This document shows, in pieces, positions 10,206 through 23,339 of a DNA stretch of 64,000 nucleotides (position 1 is the first letter of the stretch; each line of letters opens with the position of its first letter). The position numbers and the translations under genes were made by a program. The stretch is from Agrostemma githago (taxonomy: Eukaryota > Streptophyta > Magnoliopsida > Caryophyllales > Caryophyllaceae), in contig OY288249.1 of NCBI GenBank assembly GCA_958450325.1, positions 65,536,166 through 65,600,165 on the forward strand, given 5' to 3'. Below the pieces are notes generated by a model that saw only the letters and a program-made list of their open reading frames with translations, made no database searches and was not told the origin of the DNA.

Positions 10206-10736
10206 ATCTCACAACTTATCAAAGAAGGTTCGTATAGGCAAGAAGATCAATTGCTTCCAAAAATAAAGCGTCTACCCGATCAATTACCCGTGTGGGTGGC
10301 TAATGAAGAACGCACGGGTGCGCTCACACGGGTGGCAGTGTCCACACACAACTATACAGAACTGTGTATACCCGTCAGAGATGGTATAGGATATTGCCAT
10401 CTCCGGCGAATGATCTTACCACTAAATTATAGCAAGAAGGAAGGTTTTTTTAGAGGTTTAGTTTTAGTTAATGATGTTAGGTAAGATAATGAAAAAAAAT
10501 TATTTTATTAATGAAATACTTCACCGTATTTACAGTACAATGACGTGATAATATTCCTAGAATAATCTTCGTGTCTATATTTCCCTGATTTTATATCTCT
10601 GATACATTGTTATATTACATACTACGCGATGCTATTACAAATACTTAAACCACCTTTATTGGAATTTAGGGGTTTAATTCCACTTATTGGTATATAAAGA
10701 ATTATAGAATTGAAAATGTAAGCAAGTATACCAAAC

Positions 10737-10988
10737 TCAAAGTTCAGCAGCAGGCTCATGAACAGTACAAGCCAGTGGATTCTGCTTTCCGGTAATAACA
10801 GGTTTGACGTTTTTGCACACAGAGACGGCCGGGCCGCCTGGGCCGCTATACGTCAAGTCAATGTCAGCCAACACCACCTTTTCACATGGCGTCCCACTAC
10901 TACTGATAATTTTCACCGCTTCTTTACTAGCGGATGTACCCTTAACATTCTTGAATGAAATGTCGGTAAGCTTAACTTTCGATGGTGT
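10737..10988 (-). pseudogene. Exon 4 of split polygalacturonase pseudogene
   Basis: The segment is 252 bp, open, ends in TGA after EPAAEL, and has a good CAG acceptor at 10991-10989. It is very close to exon 4 of the gene at 33376 ([16 protein letters not shown]; differences include IISSSG and YSGPGG). Its intron 3 runs about 50 bp and then enters a (TA)n microsatellite at 11043 and four inserted elements. The matching exons 3 and 2 lie on the same strand at 27450-28530. I infer one gene split by about 16 kb of insertions, because together they supply each exon once, in order. Confidence 0.75.
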
Positions 10989-11042
10989 CTGCAAACAATA
11001 GACTAGTCTTAGAATTGTTTTCATGTAAATGATGCAAAATCA

Positions 11043-11103
<61 letters not shown>

Positions 11104-11150
11104 CATATATACATATATATACATATATACATATATATATATACATACAT
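11043..11150. repeat. (TA)n / (TACATA)n microsatellite in PG intron 3
   Basis: About 108 bp of TATA with interspersed TACATA. The intact gene has a short AATATATATT in the same intron, so this may be an expanded target or part of the inserted element. Confidence 0.9.
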
Positions 11151-14100
11151 AGAGTAAGGCTCTTATGAGTCCTTCTCTATATATGAGTCCATGAGTCCTC
11201 ATCTCATCCATTGGATGAGATGAGGATGGATGGACAAGATGCGTTGCATTAAAAAAAAAAAAAGGAAGATTTACGTTCCTAAAATAACTCACAAGAATTT
11301 AGGAAACAATAACTTCCTATCATTCACGTTCATTATCACAATTTTCATTCCACGTTCATTCACACCTAAAAAAAAAAAAAAAACTCTGATTCATTCACGC
11401 TCATTCATCGATTTTGAACTCGAAATTCTGCTACAATGGATTCAATGACCGCATCATCGTCTTCAACGGTTGATATACAACTAATCGAGTATAACAATGG
11501 TGAGTTTCAGTATTTCATTCACGTTTTTATTCGTTTTTTCTTCATGGATTTCAATAGTCATATGGCTTTCAATTTGCGTTTTCATATCAATGTTTTATCG
11601 CGTTGAATTGCGTTTTTTTTACGTCGATCTTCATGTTTATAGTGCTTTCATTGTCATTCCGTATCACAGTTCGTATCAATTTGCGTTGTTTTGATGTCAT
11701 TGCGTTTTGATATCACAGTTTCGTATCAATGGTATTTTGATATCTCGATCTCTATAGATTACAGGTCTTTATGCTTTTTATTAAGATTTTCCCTGATATC
11801 CATTGATTCTATTTTTTTGATTTCAGTTAACGCAGATTCGTCGTTGAAGTAACATGCCTTCTGAGTTAAAGTAACACTTCATTGCAATTACAGTAACACA
11901 AATGAACGTTCAGGAAAAGGGTTTTTTGATATGCTAGAGTAACGTATTGTACACGTTAGAGTAACACCACTTATGAATTACAGTAACACATTATTTGCAT
12001 TGATGTGACGTTGTTTGATGATATGCAGAAACGTCATTGAAGTAACATACCTTCTGAGTTACAGTAACACTTAATTGCAATTACAGTAACACACTGAACG
12101 TTTAGAAAAAAGGGTTTGATGATGATGATGTTAAAGTAACATAGTGTAATAGTTAGAGTAACACAACTTATGAATTGATATAACCGTCAATTTTAATGTT
12201 GATATTGCTTTCATTGTTATTTCATCCATCATAGTTTCCTATCAATGATTAGTTGCTCTATCGATCTTTATAGATTCCAGGGTTTTATGTTTCTTATTTA
12301 GGTTTTCCATAATATACACTGATACTATTGTTTTGTTTTATATTAACGCAGAAACGTCATTGAAGTAACATACCTCCTGAGTTACAGTAACGTAAGCTTC
12401 ACTGATATTATTGTTTTGTTTTTTGTTGAAGCAGACACGGCACTAAAGCTTCATTGATACAGACTTCTAAGGGCAAAAGACAAGGCAAATGTGAAAAGCT
12501 TGTGCGGATTAATTTTCATGTTGAAAAGCTTGTGCGGATTAATTCGGGAGTTCAGGTTGCAGAGACAGTCCGTTTCTGGGGGGGGGGGGGGTTTGGCAAA
12601 ACACAGGAACTGGATTTTGTACACATTTTTTTACACATAGCGCTGTGCTACGTTGCAATTAACTATATATATTTATTTAATACATGTGTATTTGGTTAGA
12701 GTAACATCTCATGTCTATTGGAGTAACACCATTCGTTAGTTACAGTAACAGACATAATGCATGAAGGTAACTGAGGACAACAACGTTGTTTAAACAATTC
12801 ATTACCAAAGTAACTGAGGATAACTTGGATTAGAATCATTCATTACCAAAGTAACAACATTCACTTTTTAAACAACCATATATAATGCGTCATTGATAAT
12901 AACATTGTTTAACTATGAGACAAAGAATAACATCATTAATGACTTAGAGTAACATCATTTGTTCATTAAAGTAACAGTTATAATGCGTCAATGTAACACA
13001 ATGATTATGAGACCACATTTGTATATTGGGTAAACTTTATTCATTCCCATAGTAACACCGGTCGTTAATTAGAGTGACAGGAACAATTAGTCAGGGTAAC
13101 AGAGTTTAACAGCGTTGTTCCATTGGTGATAATCAAAATACTAATGTACATAACAAGTTTCGAAAACGATACAAAGCATTATTCGTAATTAGAAAAAGAT
13201 GACATAATTCCTTAGACACGTTATTTTTTTCGACCCTTTGTTGGCTTGCTCTTGGGACCATCGATGATCTTTTGCCTAGTGTCCACATACTTATCTACAT
13301 TATCCAACAACCGCGATCGCACCTTGATTTGTCTCCTCCTTTTGCCATCTGAAAAGTACAATAATTATGTACAACTATTGTTACAGTTTAATCTGGTATA
13401 TAAAATTAAATTACAACTGATACAAGTGAAAGAAATACCATATGTAAAGCTGATACGCGTTAAAGTAACACAAAGAAAGTGTTAGAGTAACATAGAGTGC
13501 AAATTAGAGTAACACGTCTACACAATTAAATGTACCAGATTACTAGCATTCAAAGTAACGCAGAGATGGGAGTAAAAGTAACATGTCTTGTACATTACAG
13601 TAACACATGGTCGTCTTTAAAATAACATCATACATGTGTAACACTAACTGAACAACCCCTTACTGTAACACCTCAAGTTTATTACAGTAACTCATAAGAG
13701 CATTAGAGTAACATTCAATATATGTTAGACTAAGTATGAAGAGTAGAAGCATAGTAGAAGCATAATATGAAGTAGGTGAATTCAATTAAACTCTACAGAT
13801 TCATACCCAGATACCGCAACAATCTTTAGTGAAACCAATTAATTATAGGGCACAAACGCAGCAAAGTAAATCAATCAATAATTAGCGAGAAAATTAATGA
13901 AATCAGATACGAATATAAACTAAACCTAGTTCTTTAGTACAACAATCGAGTATTAATTAGCGAGTTACCTTGTATTATGCCGCCTGAAGATTATCTTTGC
14001 TGAAGTTAGAGAGTTGCTTCAATGTAGCCTTGCTTGAGTTGAAGACGGGAGGATGCGCGGGTGTGTTTTGAAAAGAAACAGAAGTTGAGCGATTGTGTTT

Positions 14101-14348
14101 GGGATGATGAAGGTGAAGGGTTTCAGTTAGGATGTGAATGAAAAAATTGAATGTGAGAAAGTAACGTGTATTGGTTGGAGATAATTAAGGAAGGAGAGAG
14201 GATTTGATTTTATTTTTACCAAAATATGTTATTTATTGCCTTAATTACTGGAATCAATCACCACCATCCATCCCACTCTAGATCAATGGTTGTAGATAGG
14301 ACTCATGGACTCAAAAAAAATAAAAGGACTCACTTGATCTTTCCTCTA
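11151..14348. mobile_element. (TA)n-bounded element 1 (~3.2 kb), AGTAACA-rich
   Basis: Bounded by TA microsatellite on both sides. The two ends are related in inverted orientation: the left end has GAGTCCTTCTC and GAGTCCATGAGTCCTCATC then CCATTGGATGAG; the right end reverse-complements to GTGAGTCCTTT, GAGTCCATGAGTCCTATC then CCATTGATCTAG. The interior carries a dispersed array of GTTAGAGTAACAC / GTTACAGTAACAC, roughly 11840-12410 and 12690-13730. A run of 14 G's lies at 12578-12591. No transposase was recognised. TA-flanked plant elements (Micron of rice, TAFT of maize) are the nearest analogues I know; membership is inference. Confidence 0.6.
13221..13349 (-). other. Short exon-like basic peptide inside element 1
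   Basis: From an apparent acceptor (TTTTCAG ending at 13349-13351) the minus strand is open for 42 codons to TAA at 13223-13221. The product is strongly basic: DGKRRRQIKVRSRLLDN and later SKPTKGRKK. It resembles the Lys/Arg-rich tail of a nuclear protein, possibly a captured host exon. No family is recognised and coding function is doubtful. Confidence 0.3.
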
Positions 14349-16259
<1,911 letters not shown>

Positions 16260-16297
<38 letters not shown>

Positions 16298-16310
16298 GAG
16301 AGAGAGAGAG
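16260..16310. repeat. (TA)n(GA)n microsatellite
   Basis: TA repeat followed by GAGAGA immediately before GGATC, the same order as at 14349-14454. Confidence 0.9.
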
Positions 16311-18881
16311 GATCATATAAGTTCATTACCTTCTTATAAGTCCATAAGTTCCATTTTCATCCTTTAGATCAAAATGGAATGGATGGCTTAGATTTGATGA
16401 TGTTTATTTATTTTTCAATAAACATTTAATGAGGTTCACGTATTTCCACCCTCAATATTTCCACCCTATTCAATTCAGTACACTACCCTCAATATTTCCA
16501 CCCTATTCAATTCAGTACACTTCCCACTCTCTTCATTCTCACACTTCCTATCACCATTCACACTCTTCCTTCTCCATCCTTCATTCATCCACCATCTTTT
16601 TCCCTCGTTCATTGAAGAAAAAAAAAAATCTAATTGCTCCAGAATTATCTCTTCATCAATCTCCAAAATCTCTTCCTCATTTATGCACATCAATGGTTGC
16701 TAATGAGGTTTGTTTACTTTCTTTTTTTTGCTGTGATTAATTAATTTATTAATAAAACTTCAATTGATTTATTTATGCTTAATATTTTTTCAATCTTTTA
16801 ATTGATTTTTTTGCATCTGATTATTCATAAAACTTTAATTGGGGATTTGGTGTTTAAAACACGTAAAATTTAAAAACTTTAAAACAGGTAAAATTGAAAG
16901 AAAATATGACAAATTGGGGATTTGGTGTTTAATTGATTTTTTTTGTTTAATTTCGGATAGGGTTTTACAAATTGGGGGGTTTTCTGGTTTAATGAGTTTG
17001 TGATTAGTTTACTGATTGGGACACAAATTTTACTGATTAAACTCAAATTTTACTGATTGTGACTGATGGTTTTGCTGATTTAATTTCCGGGTTTGTTTGT
17101 TTGTTTGAATTAGGGATATGATTTGGGATGAATTTAATTTCTGGGTTCATTGTTTTAACGGAAATTTCCCATAGTACCCTCGAACTATGTCACATTACAC
17201 ATGGTATCCCTGTTTTTAAGTTTGTTCACATGGTAACCTTGAGTTTTATAGTTTAGTTCCCGATTTGCCCTTACCCAAATTTCTGTCATGACGCCGTTAA
17301 ATTCTGTCATCACTCTCAAATTTCCCATAGTCGTTGCTTTCCTTTCAGGGGTATCATGGGAACAACTATGAAACATTTAAGGGTACCATGGAAACAACTA
17401 TGAAAACTTAAGGGTACCATGAGAACAACTATCAAAACTTAGGGGTACCATGGGAACTCCTCTCCTTTTGAAAAAGAATAGTTGTTGAGTAATGTAATTA
17501 ATCTTGGTCATAAATTAACGGCGTTATGACAAAAATTTAGGAAAGGTTTAATCGGGAACTAAACTATAAAACTCAAGGTTACCATGGGAAGAAACTTAAA
17601 AGCAGGGGTACCATGGGTAATGTGACATAGTTCGAGGGTACCATGAGACTTTTCCCTTGTTTTAATGATATGGGTTTGTTTGTTTGTTTGAATTTTTGTT
17701 TGTTTCTGGGTTTATTCTTCATTATGTTTTTGATTTTTATTGTCCGTTTACTCATTTTTCTTTTTTTGTCATTGAAATTGTTTCCGTCTTCATTTTTTAA
17801 TTAAATGTTTTTCAATTAATATAGTATATATAGTTCAATTAATATAGTATATGTTTTTTCAATTAATAATTGCAGATTTTTGATGACGATGAAGAATTAA
17901 AAATGGATATGAAGACGAAGAGGAAAAATTAAAAATGGAGATGAAGACCGGACGAGCTTTGTAAACGAGTTTTTTTTTATATATATATTTATAACTTCAG
18001 TTCACATATTTTGTAACTTTAGTTTACATATTTTGTAACTTCAGGTTACATGTAACTTCAGATCGTATATTGTAACTCTAGTCCATATATTTATAACTTC
18101 AGTTCACATATTTTGTAACTTCAGTTCACATATTTTGTAATTTCAGATCGTATATTGTAACTTCAATTCTAACCAGTTCATATATTTTTGTAATTTCACT
18201 TCAAATATTTTGTAACTTTAGTCCATATTTTTGTAACTTCAATTCACATGTTTTGTAACTTCAGATCATATATTGTAACCACAATCAATTTTCTGTAATT
18301 TCAATTCCAATCATTTCATATATTTTTGTAACTTCAGTTTATATATCACGTAACTTCAGTTCATATATTTTGCAACTTCAGATCATATATTGAAACTCCG
18401 GTCATGTTTTATAACTTTATTTCGAATCAGTTCATTTATTTTTGTAACTTTAGTTCTTATATTTTGCAACTTTAATTCATCTCAATTAATGGTGCTGAAG
18501 TGATAGAGTAATCGAATTAGAGTTTCGACACATACAAGACAAGTTATAAAAATACAATTGAATTGAATTATTAGGCGGTAGATGTTCAACAATTTTCAAT
18601 TCTTAATAGCAATGGTCATATGCAATTAAAATCACAAACTCTCATCAGTGCAATTATCTAGATTATTTAGAGAGCAATTATGACTCTTTCTAGAGAGCAA
18701 CAATGACTCTTTCTAGGAGTTAAATATCAATATTAAATGCTAGGTTAGGTAAGCTTTCATATTTAATTGGAAAATCATAATTGCTTGTTTCATACTTTAA
18801 TCTTAGCCTTTGATCTTATTCAATCTAATGGCCACACTAGGACTTATGGACTTAAAAAAAGTGATGGCCTTATGAGATCTC
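16311..18881. mobile_element. (TA)n-bounded element 3 (~2.6 kb), TTTTGTAACTTCAG-rich
   Basis: The left end has GGATC, AAGTCCATAAGTTCC and CCTTTAGATC; the right end reverse-complements to GAGATCTC, AAGTCCATAAGTCC and CCATTAGATT. The interior 17985-18480 is an array of TTTTGTAACTTCAGTTCACA variants. It also hosts a Mutator-type MITE at 17159-17656. No coding gene was recognised; 16430-16700 has only C/T-rich ORFs. Confidence 0.55.
17159..17656. mobile_element. Mutator-type foldback MITE with 9-bp TSD
   Basis: A 498-bp element with terminal inverted repeats of roughly 140 bp (GGTACCCTCGAACTATGTCA and reverse complement). It is flanked by direct 9-bp TTGTTTTAA at 17150-17158 and 17657-17665. Long TIR plus 9-bp TSD points to Mutator. 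The inner part also repeats GGGTACCATGGGAACAACTA-like units. Confidence 0.8.
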
Positions 18882-18912
18882 ATCTCTCTCTCTCTCTCTA
18901 TATATATATATA
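18882..18912. repeat. (CT)n(TA)n microsatellite between elements 3 and 4
   Basis: CTCTCT to 18899, then TATATA to 18912. Here the CT run belongs to the right end of element 3, mirroring the GA run at its left end. Confidence 0.9.
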
Positions 18913-20923
18913 GAGGGGGGATCAGGGGAGTTAGCAACTCTTGGAGAGTTGCTTAGTGTTGATCCCCTCCATCCATTCATCCTAATATGGATGGTGGATG
19001 GATGGGGTTCAATTATTAAAAAAAAGGAAACAATGAACTGACATAGCAGCAGTGGAGAGAGGGAAACATCCCCTCACCCAAATCAATCCCTACATTACTT
19101 CCCTCATACACTTCCCAATCCCCTCATTTTCAATTCATTTATCAACTCAATTATCTCTCTCTAACAAAACCCCAACAAATAATCACCATTATAACTCCGA
19201 CCACACCATTAATAACTCCGACCATACTCCGTCAACTACTCCGACCATACTCCGTCAACTACTCCGACCATACTGCGTTTTTAACCCAACATACTTCGTC
19301 AGTAACTTCGATCATCATACGAAGGTATCTTCATCTTCATCTTCATGCTTCTTTTTCTTCATCATCTTCATATTCATCATCTTTATTTTTCATATCTTTT
19401 TTTTGTATTTATAAAATTATTTATCTTTATTATCCACAAAAAAAAAGAACAACTTCATCTTTAAGATGAAATTTGAAGATGAAGTTCTTTTTTTGTGGGA
19501 TGAATGAATGTTGAAGATGAAGATGAACAAGTTATTTAGTGCGTAATGTTCTTACAGAATTGCAAGACCACACACTTTCAGCTGTACAGTCACACTCATT
19601 ATGTTGTAGAATCACGCAGCTGTACACTCATTGTAGTCACATATTAAGTTGTATAGTCACACTCATTATGATGTATAGTCACACTCTTTATGTTGTGGAA
19701 TCACTCAGCTGTAGAATACCTTCACAATCATTTCATCTTCATGCTTGTTTTACTTTTCATACTTTTTTTGTATTTATAAAATTATTTATCTTCATTATCC
19801 CAAAAAAAATGAAGATTAAATATGGATTAAAATGAAGGTTGAATATGAATGAATGAAGATTGAATATTTAATGAATGTTATAATTTGTATAGTCACACAG
19901 TTGAAGTTGTAGACTACCACGTTATAACATATTAAGTGTGACTGTCTATCATATTTAATGTGACTGTCTATCGTATTAAGTGTGACTGTCACATCCACGT
20001 TATAACATAATACAACGTGTGACTGTCTATCATATTAAGTGTGACTACCACGTTATAACTGTGTGACTGTCCATCATATAGAGTGTGGTTGTGACATTAC
20101 AACTGTATAACTTTTCAAATTAACAAACCAAACAAAAAAATGGAATTCCAAATGCAAGATACCAAATATATATGTATGTACTCATCTTACCTCCTGCATG
20201 TTGAACAGAAATTTTCGACCGGACATTTTCGAGCACATACGAATCTTCAAGGAACAACACCATTGGAGCATGAAGATGTAGAGGGTTTAGTTATTTTGCA
20301 CCATTGGAGCATGGTTTCTTTATATTTATTATTGTTGGTATTTTGTATGGTTGTTATACTTATGATTGTTATATTTCTCAACAACGACTGTTGAGATGAA
20401 TGTGTGCGTTGCAAGATTGATAGTGTGTAATATAGGGTTTCTTTTTATCACACAGTTGTATAATCACAGAGATTATGTTGTATAGTTACACAGTTGAAGT
20501 TGTATAGTCATACTCGTTATGTTGTAGGATCACACAGTTTATGTTGTATAGTCACACAGTTAAAGTTGTATAGTCACACTCATTATGCTGTACAATCATG
20601 CAGTTGTAGAGTCATTGTATTGTAGAATCACACAAATTTTTGCAGTGATTAGTGTATGTAATCATCTTTGCTAATGATGATTGAAGTATAAAGAAGTACG
20701 AGTATAATTTAGTTGTATAGTCACAGAGATTATGTTGTATAGTCACACAGGTGGAAGGATAAGTGATTACCTCGCGTGATTAATTATGAAACCAAAAAAT
20801 AGCGATGAAAATATATTTACATTGGACAAAGTCCATCCTTTACATATAGTACGTCAAATATAAAAACATACTAACCCACCAAACATCATTTACACAGGGT
20901 ACGTTCATCCTAAAGCAAATATT

Positions 20924-21076
20924 TTATCTCACATAAACACACAAGAGCTTAAAGATGGTCTCCGGTACGTGCGCAATAATACATTGTCCAATTACGTGGT
21001 CGGTCGTTGTATCTTCCACGACCTTCTTCTTCCCACCGCCTCTTTTACCAACATTCCTCTTTCCACCAACTATTTC
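20924..21076 (-). other. Short exon-like stretch inside element 4
   Basis: After an apparent acceptor (GTTGCAG ending 21078-21080) the minus strand stays open for about 50 codons to TAA. The product is Gly/Lys-rich (GGKRNVGKRGGGKK) then TTTDHVIGQCIIAHVPETIF. It sits near the centre of element 4, as the basic stretch at 13221-13349 sits inside element 1. It may be a captured or element-encoded exon; unrecognised. Confidence 0.3.
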
Positions 21077-22162
21077 GCTGCAACAAAACACACAATCAAT
21101 CTAAATCACACAACACAACTGAATATATGACTACAATGACTCTACAACTGCATGATTGTACAGCATAATGAGTGTGACTATACAACTTTAACTGTGTGAC
21201 TATACGAATCAGAGCAAATTATTTAAACATTCATTAAATATTCATCTTTCTTTCATCCATATTCAACCTTCATTTTTTTTTTGTGAATAATGAAGATAAA
21301 TAATATTATAAATACCAAAAAAAAGAAGGAATGAAAAATAAAACAAGCATGGGGATGAAGATGATTAATTATTTTAAAGATGCTCTAAAAAGATAAAAAC
21401 AAATACCTGAAAATCATCGAGGTTCGGAAATAGGGATTTGACGAACGTGGAAACTTGAATGTAGATAAAAAAATACCTGAAAAAAGTCACACAATTTAAG
21501 TTGTATAGTCACACACTTTAAGTTGTACAGTCACACCCAGTATGTTGCATAGTCACACTCATTATGTTGTAGAATCACGCAGCTGTAGAATACCTTGGGA
21601 TTAGGGTATCATGCGTTTAACCATCTTCATTTTCATGCTTGTTTTATTTTTCATACCTTTTTTTTTGTATTTATAAAATTATTCATCTTCACTATCCAAA
21701 AAAAATGAAAGTTGAATATATATGGATGAATGAACGACTATGACTTTAAAAAAATGAAAATATCTAAACATTCATTAAATATTCAACATCCATTCATCCA
21801 TATTCAACCTTCATTTTTTTGGATAATGAAGATGAATAATTTTATAAATACAAAAAAAGTATGAAAAATAAAACAAGCATGAAGATGAAGATGATTCAAC
21901 GAATGATACCTTAATCCCAAGGTATTCTACAGCTGCGTGATTCTACAACATAGCGAGTGTGACTATACAACATAATGAGTATGACTATACAACTGAATAT
22001 GTGACTACAATGAGTGTACATCTGCGTGATTCTACAACATAATGAGTGTGACTGTACAACATAATGAGGGTGACTTTGCAATTCTGTAAAAACATTACGC
22101 ACTAAATGACTTGTTCATCTTCATCTTCATCTTCAAGCTCCATTCATCCCATAAAAAAAGAA

Positions 22163-22527
22163 CAACTTCATCTTCAAACTTCATCTTAAAGATGAAGTTG
22201 TTCTTTTTTTTAGACAATAAAGATGAATAATTTTATAAATACCAAAAAAAAAAGATATGAAAAATAAAAAGAAGTTTGAAGAAGATGAAGATGATCGAAG
22301 ATGAAGATGAGGATGAAGAAGAACAACTTCATCTTCAAACTCCATTCATCCCACAAAAAAATAACAACTTCATCTTCAAACTTCATCTTAAAGATGAAGT
22401 TGTTCTTTTTTTTAAGACAATGAAGATGAATAATTTTATAAATACCAAAAAAAAGATATGAAAAATAAAAAGAAGTTTGAAGAGGATGAAGATGATCGAA
22501 GATGAAGATGAGGATGAAGAAGAAGCT
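22163..22527. repeat. Direct duplication (~205-bp spacing) of GAAGATGAAG-rich DNA in element 4
   Basis: 22163-22325 and 22366-22527 are near-identical, including AAAGATGAAGTTGTTC and ATGAAGATGATCGAAGATGA. A diverged inverted relative lies at 19350-19520. Confidence 0.8.
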
Positions 22528-22950
22528 AAAAAAAATGAAGATGATCAAAGTTTATGCATAAACATACCTTGGTATAATTATCCGTCATGTTGTGTTAAAA
22601 ACGGAGTATGATCGGAGTTGTTGACGGAGTATGGCCGGAGTTATTAATGGAGCTTATTTGATGGAGTTTTGTTAGGGAGAGATGAATTGAATTAGGGAAA
22701 TGAATTGAAAAGGAGAGGAGGGAAGTAATGAAGAAGGGAGAGTTTGATTGAGGAGAGGATGCTCCTCTCTCTCCATTGCTGCGAAGTGTGATTGAGGTTG
22801 AGGGTTGCTTCCCTCTCTCCACTGCTGCTTGTCAGTTTGTTGTCTCCTTTTTTTTTACACATCATCCATCTAAGCCATCCATTCAACCCAAGATCAAGGG
22901 CCAAAAACACAACTTCCCAACTTCCCACTTTTCACCAAACTCCCTTGATC

Positions 22951-22953
<3 letters not shown>

Positions 22954-23046
<93 letters not shown>
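22954..23046. repeat. Pure (TA)n microsatellite
   Basis: 93 bp of uninterrupted TA bounding element 4 on the right. Confidence 0.97.
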
Positions 23047-23049
<3 letters not shown>

Positions 23050-23339
23050 GTTTTTTTTGAGCGATCTCATTGGTCCGTTTAATCAAACCTCATATTAGGA
23101 AAGTATCATAAATAATAAAAAATTCAGTTAGAGAACCTTTTGATTATTACAATGTATATTTAATCAATAATGTGATGTTTTACAATTCTGACGTGAAAAC
23201 CTTTGGAGTTCATTTTTTAAAAACATTATCGTAAAATAAATTATAAAAATGAAATAATTAGATTTGTGGTAAAAAATGCTTTCATTAGAGTATAAATTTC
23301 ATATCATTTGTTTCACATTATCTGATGAATTTATAACAT

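Larger units (their letters stand above)
18913..22953. mobile_element. (TA)n-bounded element 4 (~4 kb), AGTCACAC-rich, long TIRs
   Basis: The ends share GGATC and a long inverted repeat: about 19045-19310 (GGAGAGAGGG, ACCATACTCCGTCAACTACT) matches 22830-22590 in reverse. The interior carries arrays of TTGTATAGTCACAC / TGTAGAATCACGCAGC at about 19550-20760, and in reverse at about 21120-22090. The array is therefore itself arranged in inverted halves around about 20.9 kb. Extended TIRs suggest a Mutator-like element. No transposase was recognised. Confidence 0.6.

Noticed and set aside
22776..23086. ORFs rich in IYIYIY on both strands (also 10972-11292 and 14226-14501)
   Set aside because: These are translations of TA microsatellite, not genes.
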